From positions 1-64,000 of the forward strand of contig UQHL01000001.1 in assembly GCA_900540805.1 (NCBI GenBank): a stretch of 64,000 bases of DNA, written 5' to 3'. This document shows positions 23,721-31,397 of the stretch, one piece after another (position 1 is the first letter of the stretch; each line of letters opens with the position of its first letter). The position numbers were made by a program, and so were the translations under genes. The notes under the pieces are model-generated. The model was not told the origin of the DNA, ran no database searches, and was given only the letters and a program-made list of their open reading frames with translations. The stretch is from an uncultured Eubacteriales bacterium. Lineage in GTDB: Bacteria > Bacillota > Clostridia > Christensenellales > Borkfalkiaceae.

Positions 23721-24815
23721 TTAAAAAATAATTTGGCTCTTATCCGTCGTGATGTTCTCCGGCAAGATATCCGCGGTGATCGTACCAAGCTTATAGGAAA
23801 CGTAATCGGTATAGGAGGAACTCTTCCCCGTGTACGTCACGTTCAGCCGCATAAATTCGGTGTTGTAGGTCGCGCTCGCCGTAAAACCTTTGAACAGCCG
23901 CACAAACTTGTTCCATTCCACGACATCCATTCGTTTTTCCGCATTGCCGAAATCGATGCGCGCGCCCGAGGAAACCCTATTGAAACTGATAATGGAGTTC
24001 AACAACTCATAATAATTCCCCTGAATGGACGCCGTGCCGCCAGGGTTCGCGCCTTTCTTCAGCGTGTACGTATTCTCGAATTCCGCATCGACCGTTTTCG
24101 CGTAGGCGGTGAACTTGTCCAGCATCGTCTGCGTCGCTTCCAGCGTTGCAGAAGGGGTAAACGTATCGTCGATCGTGTACACGCTATATACCGGCGTGTA
24201 CGTGAAACTATACGCAGCTGCTTCGTTGACCTTATCCGTGAAATCAATACTGTTCCCGGAATAGGTTGCCCCGCCTTTCTTCGCCGCGAACGTGATGTCC
24301 ATTACCCGCTTCACATAATCGAGCGTACATTCCGCGCTCACGTCCGTATTCGCCTGCGCCGTGACCGTAATCACGATTTGTTCGCCGAACGCCTGGTCGC
24401 ATTCCACCGTCGCCTGCGAGCCGCTGGGAGTCATCGTCACGTAATCCTCCGCGTTCTTGCCCGCTGCCCACGACGCCGCGGGGTTGACGAACCCGATTTT
24501 CCAGGATACCGATTTATCCGCCGTGTCCTCCGGCGTAATCGTCGCCGTGATCAGCTGCGCCGTCGTACCGCGTTCCGTCTTGAACGCCTTGGTCGTCAGC
24601 TTGATCCCGCGCTGGGTACCCGGCGTTACCGTCACTGTGTCGCCCGTTTCCGGGTTCTTGGACGGATTCTCCGGCAGTTCCGCCGTGGGCGTGTCACCGA
24701 ACCAGCCGTACCGGTGACTCAGCAGCCCGCCTCCCGCTATCGTCAGTGCCAGCGCCAGACCGACCGCCAAGCCCCGAAGGGCTTTCTTCTTGCTTGTGCT
24801 TGTGTTGTGTTTCAT
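23721..24815 (-). CDS. signal-anchored surface protein with Ig-like domain (copy 1)
   Basis: A 364-residue protein with a basic start and a membrane segment at residues 14-30 (GLAVGLALALTIAGGGLL). After a Pro/Thr linker the Ig-like unit runs from about 68 to 170 (LITATITPEDTADKSVSWKI, NPAASWAAGKNAEDYVTMTP, AECTLDYVKRV). The rest is beta-rich and ends TDKSQIIF. It is the first of four surface-protein genes transcribed one after another. The exposed Ig-like fold with anchored N-terminus fits a contact or aggregation role in mating, which is inference. Confidence 0.7.
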   Translation of the reverse strand: MKHNTSTSKKKALRGLAVGLALALTIAGGGLLSHRYGWFGDTPTAELPENPSKNPETGDTVTVTPGTQRGIKLTTKAFKTERGTTAQLITATITPEDTADKSVSWKIGFVNPAASWAAGKNAEDYVTMTPSGSQATVECDQAFGEQIVITVTAQANTDVSAECTLDYVKRVMDITFAAKKGGATYSGNSIDFTDKVNEAAAYSFTYTPVYSVYTIDDTFTPSATLEATQTMLDKFTAYAKTVDAEFENTYTLKKGANPGGTASIQGNYYELLNSIISFNRVSSGARIDFGNAEKRMDVVEWNKFVRLFKGFTASATYNTEFMRLNVTYTGKSSSYTDYVSYKLGTITADILPENITTDKSQIIF

Positions 24816-24862
24816 AATATATAACCTCCGTTTTTTACCCCTTGCGGGGAGTTTTGCTGTTT

Positions 24863-25930
24863 TTACTGCGTCAGCGTCCGATTCAAAGACGCTTCGGCCG
24901 ATTCTTTCTCATCGTCTTTCAAGAGTTCTTCCAACGTTACGCCGCTGTCCAAATATACAAACCCGGCACGTAAAAAGCGGCCGTGATTGTCACTCACTTG
25001 CCGCTCGCCTAAACCCTGGTAGTCGATAAATTCCTTTAATTCTTCTATGACCTCATTGTCATAGTTATGTTCTATGAGATACCTGCCCAATTCTTCCGCG
25101 TTACCCACCTTAGGTATGAACTCGAAATCATATATCCGCTCAGAAAGTTTAATTAGCTCCGACATTGACCCCGCACCTGCGTATTCCAGCACTGCGCTCA
25201 GCTTTTTGAAATTCCAGTCGCAGGAACGAAGATTTTCCAGAAACCGATTCACATCAAAAATGCTTTCGCGTTCCAGGAGTTCTTCGAATTTATTCTTCCA
25301 CACCAGGTCCTTACTTTTAAAATCCGTTAACGCATAGCTGCACACCTCCCAAGACGGCGCGTTCAAACGCGACAGCGATTTTGTGATCGCAAGCGCTTCT
25401 CTCGGCAGATACACATATTCCTTTTTCCCGCCGTACTCGATTTCCGCTTCCAGAAAATAGTTTTCTTGATACCTGTCCCGAGGAAATACCTGACCGTCAT
25501 ATACTTCTGTCCACTCTTTTCCCGGAGTTGGGGACAGTAGTCCGTATTCCGTCTTTATGCCTTTTTTACCAAGGGAAGACGTTTCGCGTTTGCTTCGCGC
25601 CAGCGTGTAACAGTCTAAATTGAAAGTCGCATTGATCACCTCTTTCGGGTCCGTGTAGCCTTGGGCTTTGACTATCGCCAACAATTTGTCATATTCGTCT
25701 GCCGAAAGATTTTCCAAACGCTTAGAAAGATAATTGATTTCGTCGAGATTGAGGACTTGGTCTCCCAACCCGGATAAACCCTGTGGGTTTAGCACTTCTC
25801 TCACATACAGCTTTGGAGGCAGAGTTTCCGGGGCGTGGAGGCATTCCAACACCATCTGCAAATATCTTTCCCGGCACGGAAACTCTATCTTCTTACTCGA
25901 TTCTTTATAGTTCACTTCCAAAGTAATCAT
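24863..25930 (-). CDS. ArdA-like acidic protein with RTLTQ tail
   Basis: A 355-residue protein. Residues 1-50 (ITLEVNYKESSKKIEFPC) are a beta-rich start shared with the next two genes. Residues about 65-130 carry VLNLDEINYLSKRLENLSAD and INATFNLDCYTL, the ArdA second-domain pattern. Near the end EFIDYQGLGERQVSDNHGRF recalls the closing domain of Tn916-type ArdA (IDYQAYGRDL). It ends SLNRTLTQ. ArdA proteins are DNA mimics that inhibit type I restriction. Third of three tandem paralogues; a duplicated anti-restriction set is the likely function. Confidence 0.7.
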   Translation of the reverse strand: MITLEVNYKESSKKIEFPCRERYLQMVLECLHAPETLPPKLYVREVLNPQGLSGLGDQVLNLDEINYLSKRLENLSADEYDKLLAIVKAQGYTDPKEVINATFNLDCYTLARSKRETSSLGKKGIKTEYGLLSPTPGKEWTEVYDGQVFPRDRYQENYFLEAEIEYGGKKEYVYLPREALAITKSLSRLNAPSWEVCSYALTDFKSKDLVWKNKFEELLERESIFDVNRFLENLRSCDWNFKKLSAVLEYAGAGSMSELIKLSERIYDFEFIPKVGNAEELGRYLIEHNYDNEVIEELKEFIDYQGLGERQVSDNHGRFLRAGFVYLDSGVTLEELLKDDEKESAEASLNRTLTQ

Positions 25931-25952
25931 AGGTTTACTCCCTCCCTATCTT

Positions 25953-27101
25953 TTATAGTCTTGGCTCCGGCTGAATCTCGGTCGGCGCTTCCTCGGTTTT
26001 AAGAATGTCTTGTATCGTGATTCCTTCCTGAAGATACACAAACCCACCCGCGACGAACCGACCGCCCTGATTTTCCGACAGGTATTTTCCATAACCCTCG
26101 TAGTCCATGAACTTCGCGGCTGGTTCAGGGAATTGCGCGTCCAATATTCGATTCAGCGACAATATCCCCACGCTCTCATAATTCTGCGCACGTTCCAGAT
26201 ACTCAAACTCATCGAGATTTTTCACGAGCGCTAACAATGTATCCGAATCCCACTTTCCCACATAGCCGCACACCGCAGACAGTTTGTCAAAATCTACCTC
26301 TTGGTCCATTATCTCCTGCGCAAGTACGTTGACTTGAAAGATACTTTCCGTTTCAAGTAGCCGGGTAAATCTACCCCACCAATCCGAGGGGAAATTATAA
26401 TCGCTTATCGTATACGTGCAAGCCTCCGCAGACGGCGCGCCTAAGCGGTGTATCGCTTTTCGAATTGCTGAAAATTCCTCCGGCAGATATGCGTACTCGC
26501 GCTTGTCGTCGTAGCTCAACTCTACACTCAGCAGGATATCTCCCCGATACCAATACTCCGGAAAGACCTGGCCGTCGTACATTTCCTCAAACCCAATTTC
26601 TTCGTTTCGAAACAACAGTCCATAGTCCGTATAGATACCCTTGCCCGATTCGATCAGGTCACGGCCGATTTTTGCCAAGTCTTTGCCCGATAATTCCTCC
26701 GACGTCATTCCGCCGTTCACGGTCAATAGATAATTTCTGCCTGCTGACGATATATCCCGTAAGTCGTGGATCAGCGTATAACAATCTAAGTTGAACGTCA
26801 GATTGATGAGATCTTTCGGCTCCATATAGCTTTTTTGGCTTACGATCGCGTAGAGCTTGTCCGTTTCTCCCAACGTTAAACTGTCCATACGTTTCGCTAA
26901 ATAGTTCATCTCGTCTACGTCTATCTCTGTTCCTTTTAAAAACGCAAAGCCTTGCGGGTCTATCACTTTCTTTACGTATACTTTCGGGGGCGGTTCCGCT
27001 GTTATGGCAATCTCCCGCAAACATTGCGACAGTTCCGCTTCGCTGCACGGCAGGCGTAATTCTGTTTCCAGGACTGTATTCTGGATTCTAAGTGTGATCA
27101 T
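25953..27101 (-). CDS. ArdA-like acidic protein (second tandem paralogue)
   Basis: A 382-residue protein with the same order of blocks as its neighbours: ITLRIQNTVLETELRLPC, then DVDEMNYLAKRMDSLTLGE, LINLTFNLDCYTLIHDLRDI, GLLFRNEEIGFEEMYDGQVF, and KFMDYEGYGKYLSENQGGRF near the end. It is the only one of the three without a clear TLTQ tail, ending EIQPEPRL. AAGGAG precedes the ATG. Divergence among the three copies suggests different restriction systems or different partners as targets, which is inference. Confidence 0.7.
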   Translation of the reverse strand: MITLRIQNTVLETELRLPCSEAELSQCLREIAITAEPPPKVYVKKVIDPQGFAFLKGTEIDVDEMNYLAKRMDSLTLGETDKLYAIVSQKSYMEPKDLINLTFNLDCYTLIHDLRDISSAGRNYLLTVNGGMTSEELSGKDLAKIGRDLIESGKGIYTDYGLLFRNEEIGFEEMYDGQVFPEYWYRGDILLSVELSYDDKREYAYLPEEFSAIRKAIHRLGAPSAEACTYTISDYNFPSDWWGRFTRLLETESIFQVNVLAQEIMDQEVDFDKLSAVCGYVGKWDSDTLLALVKNLDEFEYLERAQNYESVGILSLNRILDAQFPEPAAKFMDYEGYGKYLSENQGGRFVAGGFVYLQEGITIQDILKTEEAPTEIQPEPRL

Positions 27102-27125
27102 CTGTTCGTTCTCCTTTTATGAGTG

Positions 27126-28292
27126 TTACTGTGCCATAGTTGGCGATTTTAACTCTGGTTCGTCTGTGGGGTCCTCGCATTTGAAAAGCTCTTCCAGCGT
27201 CTTATCCCCGTCCTTGATATACATACAGCCCCCGTCAATAAATCGGCCGTCATGTTCTTTCAGGAATTTTTCCCCGAACCCCGCATGGTCCAGGAAAGGG
27301 TGTAATTCATTTGCCACGCAATAGTCCGGATCACAACCGGTAAGATATTCGCCTAAGTCTTCCGCGTCACCTATTCCGCTCAGATAGGCGAATTCATCGA
27401 TTCGCTCCGCGAGTTTACGCACCTGCCCCAGCGTTTCCGCTTCCGCATATTTACTCAATTTTAACAGTTTATCCATGTTTACATAATGTCGGTCGAGGAA
27501 TTTCGTAAACGCGTTCACCGTCAGGATACTCTCTGTATCCAGAAACTTTTTGAACTTCTCCGCCCACTCACGTTCCGCGAAACAATCTCCTTTTAACTGA
27601 TACGTACATACGCTCTCATACGGCGCGCCTAACCGTTTGAGCGATTTCTTAATCGCAAGCTCTTCCTCCGGCAAATATACATACTCGCTTTTTCCGTTAT
27701 ATTCGATCTCTACTTCCAGCACATGCTTTTCCCAGCCGTACCAGCCTTCCGGAAAGACTTGGCCGTCATACGCCTCTTTGTATTCGATCTCTTCGTTCCG
27801 AAACAGAATACCGTATTCCGTATAGATGCCCTTGCCCGAGTCAAGCAGTTCCCGACCGATTTTCGCAAAATCTGTCGTTTCCAATTCTTCCTGCGTCAAT
27901 CCGCCTCTTAACGTCGACAGATGGATACGACCTATCTTCTCCAGGTTCCGTACATCCTGTATCAGCGTATAGCAATCCAGATTAAACTTCGCGTTGATCA
28001 GGTCTTTCGGTTCTTTATAGCCCTTATACGCTATGATCGCGTATAGCTTTTCTGCTTGTATTTCCTCCAAGGACTCTATTTCGTTCGCCAAATAGTTTAT
28101 TTCGTCTACGTTCACTTCCAGTCCTTCCAAAAAGGAAAGCGCACGCGGCGCTTCTACTTCACGCACCAATACCTTCGGCGCATTCGCTCCGTCCAAGCCT
28201 ATTTCTTCCAGTCGATAACGTATATGCTCATGAAGGCACGGAAAGTCAATTTTTGTTTCCTGATCTGCATTTTTCAGTTTCAGCATAATCAT
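27126..28292 (-). CDS. ArdA-like acidic protein with PTMAQ tail (first tandem paralogue)
   Basis: A 388-residue protein: IMLKLKNADQETKIDFPC, VNVDEINYLANEIESLEEIQ, LINAKFNLDCYTLIQDVRNL, GILFRNEEIEYKEAYDGQVF and PFLDHAGFGEKFLKEHDGRF define the same family as the next two genes. It ends LKSPTMAQ, a variant of the shared tail. The ATG has GGGGAGGAG upstream and lies 5 bp after the small gene at 28298-28666. Like its paralogues it is strongly acidic, as expected of a DNA mimic. Confidence 0.7.
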   Translation of the reverse strand: MIMLKLKNADQETKIDFPCLHEHIRYRLEEIGLDGANAPKVLVREVEAPRALSFLEGLEVNVDEINYLANEIESLEEIQAEKLYAIIAYKGYKEPKDLINAKFNLDCYTLIQDVRNLEKIGRIHLSTLRGGLTQEELETTDFAKIGRELLDSGKGIYTEYGILFRNEEIEYKEAYDGQVFPEGWYGWEKHVLEVEIEYNGKSEYVYLPEEELAIKKSLKRLGAPYESVCTYQLKGDCFAEREWAEKFKKFLDTESILTVNAFTKFLDRHYVNMDKLLKLSKYAEAETLGQVRKLAERIDEFAYLSGIGDAEDLGEYLTGCDPDYCVANELHPFLDHAGFGEKFLKEHDGRFIDGGCMYIKDGDKTLEELFKCEDPTDEPELKSPTMAQ

Positions 28293-28297
28293 CGTTT

Positions 28298-28666
28298 TTA
28301 TCTCCTCCCCTGATATTGGATCGCATCCAGCCCGAACCGCCTGATTGCTATCGCGTTACACAGGATTTCAAACATCTGCGGCGTAATCACTGTCGTGTCC
28401 GCAAGATCGTCTATACTCAAATGTTTCGTTCCCAGCGTCAGATCTTTTGCGCAACAGAGCAAGATATAGCTTTCCTCTCCGCTCGCCCGCAAATGGATAT
28501 GCTGCAGTGGGATCCGGTTCTTGTCTATCCACGGTTTCGATATCTGCCAAAGTTTCCTGTCCGCCGTCAAAAGATACAGCTGGCACATCAGAGCTTTGTC
28601 CGACGTGTTCATGCCTTTGGCGGCGCTTTGAAAGAGTGTCTTGTGCTTTTCGTTCCTGAAATTCAT
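28298..28666 (-). CDS. conserved small ICE protein (DUF6075-like)
   Basis: A 122-residue protein with LMCQLYLLTADRKLWQISKP (residues 26-45), LLCCAKDLTLGTKHLSIDDL (about 69-88) and a closing AIAIRRFGLDAIQY. I recall this arrangement from a small family common in clostridial conjugative elements, possibly DUF6075; the number is from memory and uncertain. Function unknown. A bidirectional-looking terminator lies 34 nt upstream of its ATG, and the three ArdA-like genes follow closely, so it heads that unit. Confidence 0.65.
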   Translation of the reverse strand: MNFRNEKHKTLFQSAAKGMNTSDKALMCQLYLLTADRKLWQISKPWIDKNRIPLQHIHLRASGEESYILLCCAKDLTLGTKHLSIDDLADTTVITPQMFEILCNAIAIRRFGLDAIQYQGRR

Positions 28667-28699
28667 AGGTTACCTCGCTTGTCTTGATTTTTGGGCATG

Positions 28700-28750
28700 A
28701 AAAAAGCCGATTGTTTTTCCCGGGAATTCCCGCTCTCAATCGGCTTTTTT
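28700..28750 (-). terminator. strong terminator between the ADP-ribosyltransferase-like gene and the next gene
   Basis: AAAAAAGCCGATTG (28700-28713) pairs with CAATCGGCTTTTTT (28737-28750); the loop contains the palindrome CGGGAATTCCCG. It works in either direction. On the minus strand it is followed by CATGCCCAAAAATCAA, nearly the same sequence that follows the hairpin at 29557-29588. Confidence 0.85.
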
Positions 28751-28783
28751 CATCTATTTAGTTGTTGCTGGCTTATACATCTC

Positions 28784-29524
28784 TTATTGCGTAAGCGTCG
28801 GCCCTTCTTCCTGCTTCGGCGCTTCCCTTAGCTCGGTTAAGTATTTCGGATCCACGATTACCTCCCATTCCCCTCTGCTGTTGAATAAGACGTAGATATG
28901 CTCCTTATTTATCCTTGCCTCATACACCTTTCCCGTTTCTCCGAATCTGTGCGCAAACCAGTCCGCCGTTTCATAGTCCAGTGTCCATGACAACGCTCGG
29001 ATATTTTTCGCGGTGCACGACGTCACCCCGCGATAGACCGTTACCTCGTCTTCTAAACGCTCTAACTTCTCTCGCTCGCTTGCGTCCATCAGATATATCG
29101 GATCCGCTGCCTGGAATAACGCCAGCTTTTGGCGTTGGCTTAAGTTTTGATCCAGGTTCGGACACTCCGTATTTACCCATGCCATGGAAAGGATTTCGGA
29201 TAGGTCTTTTTGGGAGAGGTAGTCTGCCGTATGTTTCAAAAACGCAAAGGTGTACGACTTGGTCACCAACGGATATATCTCTTGGACAGACTTGGCTTGC
29301 TTGATCCGCTTTCCTATTTCTTCCCGCCAACAGCTAAATGCGGACTCACTTTCTAAGATGTTCACCGGTTTGGGTTCTTGCTGGGAGTTACGCAAAACTA
29401 CCATTCCGCAGTCCGTGAACGGGTGTTTTACGATCATCGGCGAAAACTTAGTAGCCTGCGGGGGCAGCCATAATAACAGAGTGGCAATTTCTTTTACTTC
29501 TTCCAGATCCGTTTCTTTTCTCAT
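28784..29524 (-). CDS. putative ADP-ribosyltransferase with PTLTQ tail
   Basis: A 246-residue protein. The start at 29524 has GAGGA plus AAAGG; the longer frame to 29590 reads through a terminator hairpin. The C-terminal half looks like an R-S-E type ADP-ribosyltransferase: VYRG at 163-166 (Arg165), LSWTLDYETADWFA at 178-191 as the Ser motif, and GEWEVIVD at 218-225 giving Glu219 and Glu221. The N-terminal 150 residues are helical and unknown. It ends EEGPTLTQ. It is the first gene of the element inside the tRNA boundary and could act on host proteins in the recipient, as phage Alt/Mod enzymes do. Confidence 0.65.
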   Translation of the reverse strand: MRKETDLEEVKEIATLLLWLPPQATKFSPMIVKHPFTDCGMVVLRNSQQEPKPVNILESESAFSCWREEIGKRIKQAKSVQEIYPLVTKSYTFAFLKHTADYLSQKDLSEILSMAWVNTECPNLDQNLSQRQKLALFQAADPIYLMDASEREKLERLEDEVTVYRGVTSCTAKNIRALSWTLDYETADWFAHRFGETGKVYEARINKEHIYVLFNSRGEWEVIVDPKYLTELREAPKQEEGPTLTQ

Positions 29525-29556
29525 CCTTTCTTTTTCCTCATGTTGAATTTTGGGCA

Positions 29557-29588
29557 AAAAAAACGCATAGAGTTTTTCTGCTCTATGC
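29557..29588 (-). terminator. terminator hairpin in the leader of the first ICE gene
   Basis: GCATAGAG (29565-29572) pairs with CTCTATGC (29581-29588), followed on the minus strand by GTTTTTTTTGCCC. It lies about 35 nt upstream of the ATG at 29524, with no other gene between it and the tRNA. Confidence 0.75.
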
Positions 29589-29697
29589 ATTTAAATTTTG
29601 CTGTTATTTAGTTGTGTGAGAGTTCAAATCCTTCTACAAAGGCAAAACACCCATTTTATATCTACGGAATTGACTACTAATTTCCAGCCCTTTGAAA

Positions 29698-29732
29698 GCC
29701 CTGAAACCCCGCTGGCAGCGGGGTTTCAGGGC
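29698..29732. terminator. 16-bp perfect inverted repeat beside the tRNA gene
   Basis: GCCCTGAAACCCCGCT (29698-29713) is followed after 3 nt by its exact complement (29717-29732). It lies 26 nt downstream of the tRNA 3' end and probably terminates the tRNA transcript. The U-run on that strand is short (TTT). As part of the ICE end it might also be an element-specific repeat. Confidence 0.6.
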
Positions 29733-29758
29733 TAAATATCTTTTTTGTAGTCTCTTGA

Positions 29759-29833
29759 TGGCTGGGGTAGCTGGATTCGAACCAACGAATGTCAGAGTCA
29801 GAGTCTGATGCCTTACCGCTTGGCGATACCCCA
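29759..29833 (-). tRNA. tRNA-Gln(CTG), likely ICE attachment site
   Basis: The minus strand folds as a standard cloverleaf: acceptor TGGGGTA/TACCCCA, D-arm GCC/GGC, anticodon stem TCAGA/TCTGA with loop CTCTGAC (anticodon CTG, reading CAG), T-arm GTTGG/CCAGC with TTCGAAT, discriminator G and an encoded CCA. The 3' end faces the ICE, which is the usual integration point for tyrosine integrases. The second copy of the attachment repeat would be at the left end of the element, outside the window. Confidence 0.93.
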
Positions 29834-30010
29834 ATTTCACTTGTTTACTTGCGTTATTTTATCAAACTTTTCAATTTTTTGCAAGCATTTTGCTATGCCT
29901 TTTTTAACTTTTTTTCAAATTCGACAAAAAAGGCCGATATCTCTCGTTTTTTCCGTCCTCCCAGCCTCTATGATAGAATATATTCCATCTTCTCACACGG
30001 AGGTATCGTC

Positions 30011-30589
30011 ATGTTACTCAGCGAAATCGTAGGCAAAAACGTCTATTCGGGCAAAGCGGTAAGGGGAATATGCCGCGGCGTATGCCTGTCCTTGAAATCC
30101 CGCGCGGTCAAATATCTTTTGTGCAGCCGCGAACCCGCTCAAAACGATTATACGGAATTTTCCGTCGGCGTAAACTGTATCGATACGGTGGCGGAAAACG
30201 TCTTTCTTAAAAGACTTCGCCCCGCCGTCCCCAAAAACTGCGTCCGATTTTTCACAGGCCGCCCGATCTATTCGGAGGAAGGGCTTTATTTAGGGATTAC
30301 CGCCGATCTCGTCATGGAAGAATTTACGGCTACAAAATTAATCGCCGATACGGGAAAAACCTATTCCGCGGCCGCGATCGCGGCGCTCGGCGACGCGGTA
30401 ATCCTTCGCAAGGAACCCGTATTTCCGCTCGGCGCGCGCGTAACTTCGGATATTCCCGCAAAACCGATCCCTATCCGCGCGGGTACGCTGGTCACCCGCG
30501 GAACCCTGAAGGCCGCGATTGCCTCGGGACAGCTCATCCGTTTGACAACCGAGCTTCTCCCCGTGCCCGCCGTCACCGAGGTCGTTTAG
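30011..30589 (+). CDS. PRC-barrel domain protein
   Basis: A 192-residue protein. The start at 30011 has CGGAGGT upstream; the longer frame runs over the tRNA gene and is not real. Residues 1-45 (MLLSEIVGKNVYSGKAVRGI) are a PRC-barrel, a small beta-barrel found in sporulation proteins such as YlmC and in photosynthetic reaction centres. A second PRC-like unit may cover about 85-130 (GRPIYSEEGLYLGITADLVM). The Ala-rich end is a linker. The role is not known; in Firmicutes such proteins often accompany sporulation or cell-wall genes. Confidence 0.7.
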   Translation: MLLSEIVGKNVYSGKAVRGICRGVCLSLKSRAVKYLLCSREPAQNDYTEFSVGVNCIDTVAENVFLKRLRPAVPKNCVRFFTGRPIYSEEGLYLGITADLVMEEFTATKLIADTGKTYSAAAIAALGDAVILRKEPVFPLGARVTSDIPAKPIPIRAGTLVTRGTLKAAIASGQLIRLTTELLPVPAVTEVV

Positions 30590-30593
30590 CCTT

Positions 30594-31247
30594 TCAAAGC
30601 GCGTACTTGGCCGTCATTTTGAGAATGGCGGAAAGGCAATCGTTTAGGTCGCGTATTTCTTTCGCCGTGAGGCGGTTTTTGGTTGCGTAGAGCGTAATCA
30701 GGCGGGAGATTTCTTCGCTCTCCAGCCTGTCGCCCGGGGCAAGCGGCGCGGCTTTGAGTTTTGCGAGCATATCCCGGACATGATTCAGCCGAAGTTTGCT
30801 TTCGTCCATATCGTATTCCCGCTGCGTGCCGTCGGGAACCTCTTCTTCGACGTGCAGAGATGTATTCAGACGGTCGCGCACAAAGGAATTTTCCTTGTCG
30901 GGAAGCGTAAACATCGCCTGTCGGCTTTCGCGCGCCCTCTTTTCCCGACGCGCGCGCCTCGTCTCTTTGATCTTCAAAAACGCCAGAAGCAACAGATAAA
31001 AAAAGGAACCTATTACAAGCAGCAGCAGTCCATACACCATCGTGTCCGCGTCGGAAAAACGGGAGGAAATAAGCGCGGGCAGAAAGCACAGCCCGCCCGT
31101 AAACAGGGCGAGCGCCGCAAACACCGTTTCCCGCTCCGCCCGAAACGCGATCAGGCAATCTACCGCCAAAAGCACGATCCCCGCCGCAATAAAAATTTCG
31201 GGACGAATTCCTTCGAACAGGCCGTTCAAAAAAGCAAATACGCGCAT
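30594..31247 (-). CDS. membrane protein with cytoplasmic C-terminal domain
   Basis: A 217-residue protein. The start at 31247 (MRVFAFLNGL) has GAGAGGTG upstream. Three to four membrane helices lie within residues 1-100 (IFIAAGIVLLAVDCLIAF, FAALALFTGGLCFLPALI, MVYGLLLLVIGSFFYLLLLA), followed by a basic stretch (RRARREKRARESR) and a helical cytoplasmic domain ending in ICLITL-like helices (EEISRLITLYATKNRLTAKE). No family is recognised. It converges with the PRC-barrel gene, 4 bp apart. Confidence 0.6.
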   Translation of the reverse strand: MRVFAFLNGLFEGIRPEIFIAAGIVLLAVDCLIAFRAERETVFAALALFTGGLCFLPALISSRFSDADTMVYGLLLLVIGSFFYLLLLAFLKIKETRRARREKRARESRQAMFTLPDKENSFVRDRLNTSLHVEEEVPDGTQREYDMDESKLRLNHVRDMLAKLKAAPLAPGDRLESEEISRLITLYATKNRLTAKEIRDLNDCLSAILKMTAKYAL

Positions 31248-31397
31248 AACGAGCACCTCTCAATCGTTTTTTCCGAATTATACGCCGATTGCGACCGCTC
31301 TTTTTCCACCCTTTTGCCGCATATTGTCTCTTTTTGCCGAATTTCGATTTTTTAACGTTCGAGGATACCAAGGTAGCGCCGAACGTCCGTTTTTTAC

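Noticed and set aside
29634..29840. 68-codon frame across the tRNA-Gln gene
   Set aside because: It is read through the tRNA and its terminator hairpin.
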